NCBI RefSeq assembly: GCF_002943525.1
Contig: NZ_CP025394.1
Span: 4,092,001 to 4,156,000 of the forward strand
Length of the DNA stretch: 64,000 nt
Reading direction: 5' to 3'
From: Kitasatospora sp. MMS16-BH015
Lineage (GTDB): Bacteria; Actinomycetota; Actinomycetes; Streptomycetales; Streptomycetaceae
Shown: one piece after another, positions 26,465-35,805 of the stretch
How positions within the stretch are numbered: the stretch's first letter is position 1
Layout: the number at the start of each line of letters is the position of its first letter
Program-made: the position numbers and the translations under genes
The notes under the pieces: model-generated
Seen by the model: the letters and a program-made list of their open reading frames with translations, nothing else
Told to the model about the DNA's origin: nothing
The model's database searches: none

Positions 26465-27961
26465 ATGAACGCTGTGGAGACTGAGGTGGACGTGGTGAAG
26501 ACTCCGGTGCTGATCGTGGGGGGCTCGTTGGTGGGGCTCTCCGCCTCGCTCTTCCTGGGCCGGCTCGGGGTGCCGCACCTGCTGGCCGAGAAGCACGCCG
26601 GCACCTCGCACCATCCGCGCGGGCGCGGCAACAACGTCCGCACCATGGAGCTGTTCCGGGTGGCCGGGGTGGAGGACTCGATCCGGGCCGCCGCCTCGGT
26701 GCTCGCCGAGAACCACGGCATCCTGCAGGCCGACACCCTGAGCGGGGCCGAACAGGAGTGGCTCTTCAAGGAGATCGACCCGGGCGGCGCCCTGGCGAAG
26801 TTCAGCCCGAGCGGGTGGTGCCTGTGCAGCCAGAACGACCTGGAGCCCGTACTGCTGCACCGCGCCCGGGAGTTGGGCGGCGACCTGCGGTACGGGACGG
26901 AGCTGGTGAGCTTCGAGCAGGACGCGGACGGGGTGACGGCCCTGCTCCGGGAGCGGGACGGCGGAGCCGAACGGACCGTGCGGGCCCAGTACTTGATCGC
27001 GGCGGACGGACCGCGGAGCCCCGTGCGGGAGGCCCTGGGGATCGGGCAGACCGGGCGCGGCGACCTCTTCCACAACGTGTCGGTCACCTTCAAGGCGAAG
27101 CGGCTGGCGGACGTGGTCGGCGACCGGCGGTTCATCGCCTGCTACCTGACCGATCCGGCCGGGGCCGGTGCCCTGCTGCCGGTGGACAACCGGGAGCAGT
27201 GGGTCTTCCACCTGCCCTGGCACCCGGAGACGGGCGAGGAGTTGGACGCCTTCACGGACGAACGGTGCATCGCGCACATCCGGGCGGCGGCCGGGGTGCC
27301 GGACCTGGAGGTGGAGATCACCGGTCGGGCGCCGTGGCACGCCGCGGAACGGGTGGCCGAGCGGTACTCGGCCGGGCGGGTCTTCCTGGCGGGCGACGCC
27401 GCGCACGAGATGTCGCCGACCGGGGCGTTCGGCTCCAACACCGGGATCCAGGACGCGCACAACCTGGCCTGGAAGTTGGCTGCCGTGCTGGGCGGTTGGG
27501 CCGAGGCGGGGTTGTTGGAGAGCTACGGGCGGGAGCGACGGCCGGTGGCGGTGGCCACGGCCGCGCGGGCCGCCGAGCGGTCGGCGGAGCACCGGCACCC
27601 CGGGTACGCGGCCCTGCCGGGAGCCGGGCGGCAGCAGAACGTGCTGGCGGTGGCGCTCGGCTACCGGTACGCGGAGCCGGTGATCCCGGAAAAGTTCGAG
27701 CCGGGTCGGGTCGTGGTGGGCGGCCGGGCCCCGCACCGGTGGCTGCCGGACGGGCGGTCGACGCTGGACCTCTTCGAGGGGTCGTTCACCTTGCTGGTGA
27801 GTTCTCCCCAGGCTGTGGACAGCGGTGCGGTGCCGTTGCAGGTGGTGGAGGTGCCCGGGGTGGAGGGGGCCGTGCTGGTGCGGCCGGATGGGTTCGTGGC
27901 TTGGGCCGGGGAGGATGTGGGCGAGGTCCGGGGGGTGTTGGAGGGGCTGTTGGGGCGCTGA
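26465..27961 (+). CDS. FAD-dependent aromatic hydroxylase (whiE ORFVIII-like)
   Basis: The 498-residue class A flavoprotein monooxygenase has the FAD fingerprint [13 protein letters not shown] (about 15-27). The DG motif is AADGPRSPV, and the GD motif is [19 protein letters not shown]. The C-terminal thioredoxin-like region (about 400-498) is typical of polyketide hydroxylases such as RdmE/PgaE. It stands divergent from the pigment operon, exactly as whiE ORFVIII does, where a sporulation sigma factor drives it. It probably hydroxylates the aromatic pigment skeleton. It ends immediately before the stop of the convergent LuxR gene (0 bp between). Confidence 0.9.
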   Translation: MNAVETEVDVVKTPVLIVGGSLVGLSASLFLGRLGVPHLLAEKHAGTSHHPRGRGNNVRTMELFRVAGVEDSIRAAASVLAENHGILQADTLSGAEQEWLFKEIDPGGALAKFSPSGWCLCSQNDLEPVLLHRARELGGDLRYGTELVSFEQDADGVTALLRERDGGAERTVRAQYLIAADGPRSPVREALGIGQTGRGDLFHNVSVTFKAKRLADVVGDRRFIACYLTDPAGAGALLPVDNREQWVFHLPWHPETGEELDAFTDERCIAHIRAAAGVPDLEVEITGRAPWHAAERVAERYSAGRVFLAGDAAHEMSPTGAFGSNTGIQDAHNLAWKLAAVLGGWAEAGLLESYGRERRPVAVATAARAAERSAEHRHPGYAALPGAGRQQNVLAVALGYRYAEPVIPEKFEPGRVVVGGRAPHRWLPDGRSTLDLFEGSFTLLVSSPQAVDSGAVPLQVVEVPGVEGAVLVRPDGFVAWAGEDVGEVRGVLEGLLGR

Positions 27962-30700
27962 TCACCGAGTGCACGCCCCAGGGGATGCCCTCGCGGTCCC
28001 CGAGCCCCTGGGGTGGCTGCTCTGCTCATCGAAGAATCCGGTCAGCTCCCCCCGTCCTGCGACTCCCAGCTTCGGGTAGGCCTTGTAGAGGTGGTGGCCC
28101 ACCGTGCGGGGGCTCAGGAAGAGTTGGGCGGCTATGTCGCGGTTGGGGAGGCCCTGGGCGGCCAGGCGGACGATCTGGAGTTCCTGTGGGGTGAGGGTGG
28201 CCAGGGGGCCGGTGGGCGGGGTGGCGGGGGTGGGGGTGCCCGTGGCGGCGAGCTCGGTGCGGGTGCGGGCGGACCAGGGGTGGGCGCCGAGGCGGTCGAA
28301 GGTTTCGAGGGCCGCGCGCAGCGGGGTACGGGCCTCGGTGCGGCGGCGGGTGCGGCGGAGCCACTCGCCGTAGAGCAGGGCGGTGCGGGCCTGTTCGAAG
28401 GGGCGGGTCGGCGCGTGCTGGTCGAGGGCGGCCAGGTAGGCGGATTCGGCCAACTCCTCCGGGCCGAGCAGGGCTTGGCAGCGGAGGCGGAGGGCATGGG
28501 CCCAGGGCTGGTCGGCGGCGGTGGCCCAGCGCTCCCAGCGCTGGTGGGCCTCGGCGGCCGCCTCCGGGGTGCCGAGGCGGACGGCGGCCTCGACCAGGTC
28601 GGGGACGGCACGGGTGGCCGAGACGTGGTGGCGGTAGCGGCCGCCGGTCAGCGTGCCGAGGCGGTCCAGCGCGGCGGCGGCCCGGCCGTGGCCGAGGTCG
28701 AGCAGGGCAAGGGCCCACTGGGCCCAGGGGTGGCCGGCCGCCTGGGCCGGGCCGGGGGCGTCGAGGGCGGCGGCGGCCAGCTCGGCGCAGGTCTGTTCTT
28801 CGCCCGCGATGGCCGCCACGTAGGCCTGCAGGCTCCGGAGTTGACTGACCCACTGACGCTGGCCGGTGTCCATGGCCAGGGCCAGGCCCTCGGCGGCGGT
28901 GACTTCGGCGTCGCGGTGGCGGCCGTGGAAGAGCTCGGCCTCGGCCTGGAAGAAGAGCAGGGTGGGCAGCGGGCCGACGGCTCCGGTGGTGCGGGCCTCG
29001 GCCGCGAGCTCGGCGGCCAGGCGGTGGGTCTCCTCGTCCCGCCCCAGGATCAGGGTCGCGCCGCAGACCTGGACCAGATCGCGCGGTGCGGCGCCCGCCC
29101 GGCGGGCCCGGTCGATCACCTCGGCGGCCGGCGGCAGGGCGGGGGCCGGGCGGCCGAGCAGGGGCCGGGTGACGGCACTCAGGTACTCGGCGAGCGGTGC
29201 GGCGGGGTCGGTGGACGGCAGTGCGAGGGTGGACAACTCGTCGATGACGGTGCCGAGTTCCGGCTCACCGAGGTACCAGGCGACGTGGAAGGCCTGGAGC
29301 AGCAGCCGGGCGCGGTCGCCTCCGACGGACTCGCTCCGGGCTCCCGCCAGGAGGAGCTCGTACGCCGCCGGGTGGTCACCGCGACGGAAGTGGGCGGTGG
29401 CGCGGGGGCCGGTGAGGAGGGGGGTGGCGGCGGGGGTGCGGGCGAGGGCGCGGGTGGCGAGGGCTTCGGCCTGGTCCAGATCGCCGGCCTCGGTGGCCGA
29501 TTCGGCGGCGAGGACCAGGCGGTGGGTGGCCAGGGCGGGGTCGGGGGTGAGGCGGGCGGCGCGTTCGAAGGCGGCGGCGGCACCGGCGGGGCCGCCGCGG
29601 GCGGCGGCTGCGGTGGCGGTGCGGGCGAGGGCGTCGGCGAGGGCCGCGTCGGGGCCGGTGGCGGCCAGGGCCTGGTGCCAGGTGCGGCGGTCGCCCGGTG
29701 GGCAGGCTTCGGCGAGGGCCCGGTGGGCGGCCAGTCTGGCCGACAGTGGCGCCCGTTGGAGCACGGCGGCGCGCAGCAGGGGGTGCCGGAAGAGCAGGCG
29801 GTGGTCGGCCGTGACCCGCAGGACGGCCTGCTCCTCGGCGGGCGGCAGGCTGTCGGGGCCGACGCCGAGGGTGGCGGCGGCCCCGAGGACGGTGTCGAGT
29901 TCGCCGCTCTCCTCGGCCGCCGCGACCAGCAGCAGGGTCTGGGTGGCGGCGGGCAGCCGGGTGATCCGGCCGTGGAAGGCCAGGCCGAGGCGGCCGGTGA
30001 GCGGGACGGTGCCGGGGCCGGAGCCGGGCGGTTCCAGGGCGAGGGCGGCGGGGAGTTCGATGAGGGCCAGCGGGTTGCCGTGCGCCTCGGCGAGCACCCG
30101 GCGGGCGATCGCCTGGGGCCGGCCGGCGAGCAGCTCGGCGGCGGCGGTCGGGGCCAGCGGGCCGACCGGCAGTTCGGCCAACCCCGGGGCAGGGAAGGCC
30201 CCTTGATCGTCCCGGGCGGCGAAGAGCAGCACCACCGCCTCGGCCCGGAGCCGGCGGGCGGCGATCAGCAGGGCCTCGGCGGAGGCGCCGTCCAGCCAGT
30301 GCGCGTCGTCCACCAGACACAACAGGGGCTGCTCGGTGGCGAGTTCGGCGAGCAGGCCGAGGGTGGCCAGGCCGGTGAGCAGCCGGTCGCCCGGGCCCTG
30401 CTCGGCCAGGCCGAAGGCCGCCTCCAGGGCGCGGCGCTGCGGGCCGGGCAGCGCGGACAGCCGGTCGGCCGCCGAGCCGAGCAGCAACCCGAGCCCGGCG
30501 AAGGGCAGTTCGGCCTCGCTCTCCACCCCGGCCGCCCGGATCACCCGGAACCCCTCGGCCCGTTCCTCGGCATGGTCGAGCAACGCGCTCTTGCCGATGC
30601 CCGGTTCACCCCGCAGCACCAGCGCCGCGCTCCGCCCGTCCCGGGCCTGTGCCAGCAGCCGGTCGACGACCTGCTGCTCCCCCGCTCTCCCGTACAGCAT
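27962..30700 (-). CDS. LuxR-family ATP-binding regulator (LAL type)
   Basis: The 912-residue regulator has an N-terminal AAA/STAND ATPase with Walker A GEPGIGKS (31-38) and Walker B LLCLVDDAHWLDG. A long TPR-like helical middle and a C-terminal LuxR helix-turn-helix follow (about 832-890: LTPQELQIVRLAAQG...SPRTVGHHLYKAYPKLGV). Large LuxR (LAL) proteins usually activate clusters or catabolic genes in response to a small molecule. It is convergent with the pigment hydroxylase and divergent from the SnoaL-like gene, either of which could be its target. The last 20 residues are a low-complexity tail after the helix-turn-helix. Confidence 0.9.
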   Translation of the reverse strand: MLYGRAGEQQVVDRLLAQARDGRSAALVLRGEPGIGKSALLDHAEERAEGFRVIRAAGVESEAELPFAGLGLLLGSAADRLSALPGPQRRALEAAFGLAEQGPGDRLLTGLATLGLLAELATEQPLLCLVDDAHWLDGASAEALLIAARRLRAEAVVLLFAARDDQGAFPAPGLAELPVGPLAPTAAAELLAGRPQAIARRVLAEAHGNPLALIELPAALALEPPGSGPGTVPLTGRLGLAFHGRITRLPAATQTLLLVAAAEESGELDTVLGAAATLGVGPDSLPPAEEQAVLRVTADHRLLFRHPLLRAAVLQRAPLSARLAAHRALAEACPPGDRRTWHQALAATGPDAALADALARTATAAAARGGPAGAAAAFERAARLTPDPALATHRLVLAAESATEAGDLDQAEALATRALARTPAATPLLTGPRATAHFRRGDHPAAYELLLAGARSESVGGDRARLLLQAFHVAWYLGEPELGTVIDELSTLALPSTDPAAPLAEYLSAVTRPLLGRPAPALPPAAEVIDRARRAGAAPRDLVQVCGATLILGRDEETHRLAAELAAEARTTGAVGPLPTLLFFQAEAELFHGRHRDAEVTAAEGLALAMDTGQRQWVSQLRSLQAYVAAIAGEEQTCAELAAAALDAPGPAQAAGHPWAQWALALLDLGHGRAAAALDRLGTLTGGRYRHHVSATRAVPDLVEAAVRLGTPEAAAEAHQRWERWATAADQPWAHALRLRCQALLGPEELAESAYLAALDQHAPTRPFEQARTALLYGEWLRRTRRRTEARTPLRAALETFDRLGAHPWSARTRTELAATGTPTPATPPTGPLATLTPQELQIVRLAAQGLPNRDIAAQLFLSPRTVGHHLYKAYPKLGVAGRGELTGFFDEQSSHPRGSGTARASPGACTR

Positions 30701-30814
30701 GACCAGGACTCTAGTCAGCTACGTCATCCGGTACCTATCCCTGACCGATTCGCCGCCACCCCGCCCGCCCGTACCTTCGGAGCACAAGGACAACACACCA
30801 CCGAGGAGCCCGAG

Positions 30815-31177
30815 ATGACCGACTTCCAGCAGCTGGCCGAGCGCTACATCGCCACCTGGAACGAGACCGACCAGCCCACCCGCCGCAAGCTGATCGACGA
30901 GCTGTGGGCCGAGGAGGGGCGCTACACCGACCCGCTGGTGGACCTGACCGGGCGGGAGGCGATCGACGGGGCGATCGGAGCCGTGCAGGCACAGTTCCCC
31001 GGGTTCGTGTTCACGCTCGGGCCGGTGGACGCGCACCACCACGTGGGGCGGTTCACCTGGCTGTTGGGGCCGGCCGGGGAGGAGGCGCTGATCGTCGGGT
31101 TCGACGCCGTGGCGGCGGACGGGCAGGGGCGGATCACCAGTGTGCTGGGCTTCCTGGACCGGGTGCCGGGCGCCTGA
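30815..31177 (+). CDS. SnoaL/NTF2-like protein
   Basis: The 120-residue protein (MTDFQQLAERYIATWNETD) has the nuclear-transport-factor-2 fold pattern. The pattern includes LWAEEGRYTDPLVDLTGREAI and PVDAHHHVGRFTWLLG. Such proteins are cyclases, isomerases or hydrolases, or may only bind ligands. The paired histidines in AHHHVGRF could line the pocket. ATG at 30815 has GAGGAG with 6-nt spacing. It is divergent from the LuxR regulator with 114 bp between them, so that regulator is the likely controller. Confidence 0.8.
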   Translation: MTDFQQLAERYIATWNETDQPTRRKLIDELWAEEGRYTDPLVDLTGREAIDGAIGAVQAQFPGFVFTLGPVDAHHHVGRFTWLLGPAGEEALIVGFDAVAADGQGRITSVLGFLDRVPGA

Positions 31178-31203
31178 GTGCGGGGGCTTGGTTGGATGGG
31201 GGC

Positions 31204-33030
31204 ATGAGCGAGGAGATCAGTACCGTCCCCGGCTGGGAGCAGCGGTTCCGGGCGCCCCGGGTGGGCCTGCCGGGCTGGGCCGAGGACGCCCCCGAGAAGT
31301 CCCTGTACGTGTCGAACCTGACCGGCGTCTACGAGGTGTACGCCTGGGACCGGGGCACCGACACCCACCGCCGGGCCACCGACCGGGCGCACGGCACCAC
31401 CGAGGCCGAGCTGAGCCCGGACGGCGAGTGGATCTGGTGGTTCGACGACCGGGACGGTGACGAGCTGGGCGTCTGGCGCCGCCAGCCCTTCGCGGGCGGC
31501 GCCGACGAGGAGGCCGTCCCGGGGGTGCCCGCCGCCTACTCGGCGGGCCTGGCGCTCGGCCGGGACGGCACGGTGGTGGTCGGCTGCTCCGCCGACGAGG
31601 AGGGCAGCACGCTCTACCTGCGCCGGCCGGGCGCCGAGGCGGTGGAGGTGCTCTACCGCCATCCCGAGTACGCCGGCGTGGGCGACCTCTCCTTCGACGG
31701 CTCGCTGCTGGCGATCGACCACACCGAGCACGGCGACGCGATGCACTCCGCGCTGCGGGTGGTCCGCACCGCCGACGGCTCCACGGTCGGCGAGCTGGAC
31801 GGGGTGACCGGCGCCGAGCTGCCGCTCGGCTACGCCTGCCTGGGCTTCGCCCCGGCCGTCGGTGACAGCCGGCTGCTGGTGGCGCACCAGCGCCGGGGGC
31901 GGTGGGAGCCGATGCTCTGGGACCCGGTCACCGGGGCCGAGACCGAGCTGCGGCTGCGCGGCGCCGAAGGCGAGGCCGAATCAGGATCGGGCTTCCCCGG
32001 TGACCTCTCGGCGCAGTGGCGGCCGGACGCCGCCGCCCTGCTCGTCGAGCACGAGTACGAGGCCCGCAGCGAGCTGTACTCCTACCGCCTGGAGACCGGT
32101 GAGCTGACCCGGCTGGACACCCCGCGCGGCACCATCGCCGGGGCCACGCCCCGGCCGGACGGCACGGTGGAGTTCCTCTGGTCCTCGGCCGCCGAGCCCG
32201 CGGCGGTGCGCTCGACCAGCGGCGCGGTGGTGCTGCGGGCGGCCGGTGAGCAGCCGGCCGGCTCGGTGCCGGTGGAGGACGCCTGGGTGGACGGGCCGGG
32301 CGGGCGGGTGCACGCGCTGGTGCAGCGCCCGGCGGGCGAGGGCCCGTTCCCGACCGTCTTCGAGCTGCACGGCGGCCCGACGTACCACGACACCGACGCC
32401 TTCGCCTCGGGCCCGGCGGCCTGGGTCGACCACGGCTTCGCGGTGGTGCGGGTCAACTACCGGGGCTCCACCGGCTACGGGCAGGCCTGGACGGACGCGC
32501 TGCGGGAGCGGGTCGGCCTGATCGAGCTGGAGGACGTGGCGGCCGTCCGCGCGTGGGCCGTCTCCTCCGGGCTGGCCGATCCGGCCAAGCTGGTGCTCTC
32601 CGGCGGCTCCTGGGGCGGCTACCTCACCCTGCTCGGGCTCGGCACCCAGCCGGAGGCCTGGGCGGTGGGCCTGGCGGCGGTGCCGGTGGCCGACTACCTG
32701 ACGGCCTACGAGGACGAGATGGAGGCGCTGAAGTCGCTCGACCGCACGCTCTTCGGCGGCACGCCCGAGGAGGTGCCCGAGCGCTGGGCGGCCTCCTCGC
32801 CGCTCACCTACGTCGAGGCCGTCCGCGCTCCGGTCTACCTCTCGGCCGGGGTCAACGACCCACGCTGCCCGATCCGCCAGATCGACAACTACGTCGACCG
32901 GCTGGCCGCGCTGGGCAAGGAGCACGAGGTGTACCGCTTCGACGCGGGCCACGGCTCGCTGGTGGTCGAGGAGCGGATCCGCCAGCTCCGGCAGGAGATC
33001 GGCTTCGCCCGCAAGCACCTGGGGCTGTAG
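31204..33030 (+). CDS. S9-family prolyl oligopeptidase-type serine peptidase
   Basis: The 608-residue protein is built as an N-terminal beta-propeller (about 1-350, WD/TolB-like strands such as AELSPDGEWIWW and DLSFDGSLLAID) and a C-terminal alpha/beta hydrolase. The triad is Ser469 in GGSWGG, Asp552 in GVNDPRCP and His583 in DAGHGS. The family cleaves short peptides or removes blocked N-terminal residues. There is no signal peptide, so it is cytosolic. It starts 26 bp after the SnoaL-like gene and may share its transcript. Confidence 0.88.
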   Translation: MSEEISTVPGWEQRFRAPRVGLPGWAEDAPEKSLYVSNLTGVYEVYAWDRGTDTHRRATDRAHGTTEAELSPDGEWIWWFDDRDGDELGVWRRQPFAGGADEEAVPGVPAAYSAGLALGRDGTVVVGCSADEEGSTLYLRRPGAEAVEVLYRHPEYAGVGDLSFDGSLLAIDHTEHGDAMHSALRVVRTADGSTVGELDGVTGAELPLGYACLGFAPAVGDSRLLVAHQRRGRWEPMLWDPVTGAETELRLRGAEGEAESGSGFPGDLSAQWRPDAAALLVEHEYEARSELYSYRLETGELTRLDTPRGTIAGATPRPDGTVEFLWSSAAEPAAVRSTSGAVVLRAAGEQPAGSVPVEDAWVDGPGGRVHALVQRPAGEGPFPTVFELHGGPTYHDTDAFASGPAAWVDHGFAVVRVNYRGSTGYGQAWTDALRERVGLIELEDVAAVRAWAVSSGLADPAKLVLSGGSWGGYLTLLGLGTQPEAWAVGLAAVPVADYLTAYEDEMEALKSLDRTLFGGTPEEVPERWAASSPLTYVEAVRAPVYLSAGVNDPRCPIRQIDNYVDRLAALGKEHEVYRFDAGHGSLVVEERIRQLRQEIGFARKHLGL

Positions 33031-33035
33031 CGACC

Positions 33036-33809
33036 TCAGGCCAGGCCGAGGCGGCGGTCCTCCACCGCCTCGGCCTCGCGGCGCACCAGGCGGAACCACA
33101 TGAAGACCACGAAGGCCGCGAAGACGAACCACTCCAGGGTGTAGCCGAGGTTCTGGAAGGCCCGCAGGCTCAGGCCGTCCCCGCCCTGGGGCTGCACGGT
33201 GGGCACGGCGGTGAGGCCGGCGGCCGGCTGGTCGGAGGCGATCCAGCCGTCGTAGACGGGGTAGGGCAGCAGGTTGACCAGGGCCGCCGGGCTGATCGTG
33301 CCGAGCTGGCCGGTCGGCAGGCCGCCGGCCACCGCGCCGTTGCTGCCGCTGCTCTCCGGGGCCTGGAGCCGGCCGGAGACGGTCTGCTCACCGGCCGGAG
33401 CGGCGGGCACCGCGGGGGCAGCGGCCTGGCCGGGGGCGCCCGGGGCCCAGCCGCGGACCACCGCGACGGCCCGGCCGTCGGCGGTGCGCAGCGGGGTGAG
33501 CACGTAGTAGCCCTGCCTGCCGTCCAGCGTGCGGTCCGGGACGAGCAGTTGGTGCGCCTGGTCGTACCGGCCGGTCGCGCTGACCGGCTTGCCGACGGTG
33601 TCGGTGCCGACCAGCGGGCTGGCGGCGGTGAGCACGCCGTCCAACGACACGGGCGGGCCGGCCGCCGTGCTCGCGCTGCCGTGGTGGCTCGACGCCCGCG
33701 CCTCGAAGCGGCTGAGCTGCCAGGAGCCGAGCCAGAGGCAGACCACGATGGCGACCAGGGCGACGGCGGTGCCGCCCAACCAGCGCGGACTCAGGAGGAA
33801 TCGGTACAC
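33036..33809 (-). CDS. SURF1-family cytochrome oxidase assembly protein
   Basis: The 257-residue protein has two membrane helices (about 12-30 near VALVAIVVCLWLGSWQL and about 222-240 near WFVFAAFVVFMWF) with an extracytoplasmic loop between them. The SURF1 hallmarks are LGSWQLSR after the first helix, the VPDRTLDGRQGYYVLTPL segment and VVRGWAPG. It assists assembly of the aa3 cytochrome oxidase. GTG at 33809 is chosen because SURF1 proteins in this group start (V/M)YRFLL just before helix 1. An in-frame ATG at 33875 would add 22 residues. It ends 5 bp from the convergent peptidase gene. Confidence 0.85.
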   Translation of the reverse strand: MYRFLLSPRWLGGTAVALVAIVVCLWLGSWQLSRFEARASSHHGSASTAAGPPVSLDGVLTAASPLVGTDTVGKPVSATGRYDQAHQLLVPDRTLDGRQGYYVLTPLRTADGRAVAVVRGWAPGAPGQAAAPAVPAAPAGEQTVSGRLQAPESSGSNGAVAGGLPTGQLGTISPAALVNLLPYPVYDGWIASDQPAAGLTAVPTVQPQGGDGLSLRAFQNLGYTLEWFVFAAFVVFMWFRLVRREAEAVEDRRLGLA

Positions 33810-33871
33810 ACCCACCACCGTAACCACCTTCACGCCGCGCACCGGCACCTGGGGTGCCGGTGCGCGCGGGA

Positions 33872-34981
33872 TCACGGCGGCTCGGGGGCCTGCCCGGCCT
33901 CGATCTCCACCGGCGCGGCGCGGTAGACGGTCGCGCCGCAGGTAGTGCTGAGGGTGAGGCTGGCGGCGGCCGAGCCGCCGGTGGGCGGGGTGTGGGTGAG
34001 CGTGTAGGTGGTGGCCAGGCCGCCCGGGTCGACCGGGGTGTCGGTCGGGCTGGGGCTGGCGGTGGGCGAGGCCGGCGCGCTGGGCGAGGGATCGGCGGCG
34101 GGGCTCGGCGAGTCGGCCGCCGCCACCCGGGGCCGGCGGTCGGCGCCGGTGCCCGCGTTGGCGCAGGAGGACTCCGGCACCCAGGCGAACTGCACCTGGT
34201 AGCCGTCCTGCGGGTCGAGCTTGAGCACGGCCGGGGCGGTGGACGGGTCCGGCAGGTTCACCGGGTCGCCCGGGTGGTAGTCGGCCACCTGCACCTGCTG
34301 GCCGCCACCGCCGGAGTCGACCCGCAGGCTGCCCTGGCCGGTGATGGTGCAGGAGTGCCCGGAGACGTTGTAGACGGTGAACGAGCCGTAGGTGCGGCCC
34401 TGCGCGTCCGCCGGGGACTGCTGGGCCGTGCCGTGGCCGAGGTCGCTGCGGCGGCAGGCCGGAGTGCTGGTGGGCGTGCTGGAGGGCGTGCCGGCCGCCG
34501 TGGTGCTCGGCGCGCCGCCGGAGCCCACGGACTGGCCGCCACCGCTGCCGCTGCCGCTTCCCCCGCCGTCGGAGGAGGAGCTGCTGCCGGCCGTGGGGCT
34601 GCCGGTGGGGCTCTCGCTCGCCGAGGCCGAGGGGCTGGCCGAGGAGGCGGACGGGCGCGGGCTGCTCGGCACCGGGCTGGGCGAGGTGGACCAGGCGTCG
34701 CCGCCCTGCGCGAAGGTCGCGGCGGTCTGCGGCTCGCCCGGGTGGTTCATCAGGTGGGCGCCGGAGAAGCTCGGCACCGCCACGGCGAGCAGCATCACGG
34801 CCGCCACCGCGCCGGTGGTCAGGTGGTGGCGCCGGGCGCGGCGGCGCGGCACTTCGTAGCGGATCCGGCGCAGCGCGTCCGGAGCGGGCTCGAGCTGGTC
34901 GGCGTAGCCGTGGAAGAGGGCGCGGACGGCGTCCTCCTCGCCGAGCGGGCCCGGCGGCTTGCCGTACTGGTCGTCAGCCAC
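33872..34981 (-). CDS. membrane protein coupled to ECF sigma factor, likely anti-sigma or its client
   Basis: The 369-residue protein has a cytosolic N-terminus of about 55 residues (acidic, then RRRARRHH) and one membrane helix (about 56-76). A Ser/Pro/Thr/Gly-rich stalk follows (about 98-180). The extracellular domain has four Cys in two pairs (CRRSDLGHGT, SGHSCTITG, SSCANAG, STTCGATV). Its GTG overlaps the sigma-factor stop by 8 bp, so the two are co-translated. That position is usual for an anti-sigma factor, but no ZAS motif (HxxxCxxC) is present. The globular part resembles DUF4232-like domains. Confidence 0.65.
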   Translation of the reverse strand: MADDQYGKPPGPLGEEDAVRALFHGYADQLEPAPDALRRIRYEVPRRRARRHHLTTGAVAAVMLLAVAVPSFSGAHLMNHPGEPQTAATFAQGGDAWSTSPSPVPSSPRPSASSASPSASASESPTGSPTAGSSSSSDGGGSGSGSGGGQSVGSGGAPSTTAAGTPSSTPTSTPACRRSDLGHGTAQQSPADAQGRTYGSFTVYNVSGHSCTITGQGSLRVDSGGGGQQVQVADYHPGDPVNLPDPSTAPAVLKLDPQDGYQVQFAWVPESSCANAGTGADRRPRVAAADSPSPAADPSPSAPASPTASPSPTDTPVDPGGLATTYTLTHTPPTGGSAAASLTLSTTCGATVYRAAPVEIEAGQAPEPP

Positions 34982-35660
34982 GGGTGGCCTCCATCCGCTG
35001 GCGCAGCGCCGCGAGGCCCCGCGAGCCGTAAGCCTTCACCGAGCCGACCGATATCCCGAGGGCGTCGGCGGTCTGGGCTTCCGTCAGGTCGGCAAAGTAC
35101 CGCAGCACCAGCACCTCGCGCTGACGGCGCTGCAGACCCTTGAGCGCCGCCTTGAGTTCGTCGCGCTCCAGCGCGTCGTACGCGCCCTCCTCGGCGCTGG
35201 CCATGTCGGGCATCGGCTTGGGGGCCAGCCGCAGGCCGAGCAGGCGCCGGCGCAGGGTGGAGCGGGAGAGGTTGACCACGGTCTGGCGCAGGTAGGCCAG
35301 GGTCTTCTCGGGCTCGCGCACCCGGGAGCGGGCGGCGTGCACCCGGATGAACGCCTCCTGCACCACGTCCTCGCAGGAGGAGAGGTCGTCCAGGAGCAGG
35401 GCGGCCAGCCGCAGCAGCGAGCGGTAGTGGGCCTGGTAGGTCGCGGTGAGCAGGTCGGTGGTCGCGCCGAGCGGCTGGATCTCCTCCAGCACGTACGGCC
35501 CCTCGGCGCCGGGCGAGGACCCGCCGCCCGCGCTGCCCGGACCTGCCGGCTCGACCGGTGTCGTCGGTACGACCTGGTTGATCACGCGCAGGCCCAACGG
35601 TGCCACTCTCACCGGGCGTGCCCCCACCATCACGTTTGCCACGCCCGTTCGACCCGCCAC
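34974..35660 (-). CDS. ECF RNA polymerase sigma factor (SigE-family layout)
   Basis: The product is about 228 residues. Sigma region 2 lies at about 68-135 (ATYQAHYRSLLRLAALLL, EDVVQEAFIRV) and region 4 at about 165-222 (LKGLQRRQREVLVLRYF, LGISVGSVKAYGSRGLAALR). The first 60 residues are a non-conserved extension, and the ATG at 35630 is an alternative start. Region 4 reads SVGSVKAYGSRG, as in the SigE-type actinobacterial family. The overlapping downstream gene encodes a membrane protein that could regulate it. It lies directly downstream of aspartokinase, the position usual after asd in other streptomycetes. Confidence 0.85.
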   Translation of the reverse strand: MAGRTGVANVMVGARPVRVAPLGLRVINQVVPTTPVEPAGPGSAGGGSSPGAEGPYVLEEIQPLGATTDLLTATYQAHYRSLLRLAALLLDDLSSCEDVVQEAFIRVHAARSRVREPEKTLAYLRQTVVNLSRSTLRRRLLGLRLAPKPMPDMASAEEGAYDALERDELKAALKGLQRRQREVLVLRYFADLTEAQTADALGISVGSVKAYGSRGLAALRQRMEATRG

Positions 35661-35805
35661 CCGCCCGGATGGTTGTACCCGGTGCGGAACTTTTTTCGGC
35701 AGGCCGTTCTCGAGGGCCGATGAGGGATTGTGACACCCCGGACCCGGTGTGCGCCTCCCCCTTTCGACGGGGGGGAGACGCCCTACCGGGTCACGTCACC
35801 GCAGG

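Noticed and set aside
28013-31177. A 1054-codon open frame on the plus strand
   Set aside because: It lies antisense to the LuxR regulator, is mostly Gly/Gln/Val/Arg, and only its end (30815-31177) is a real gene in the same frame.
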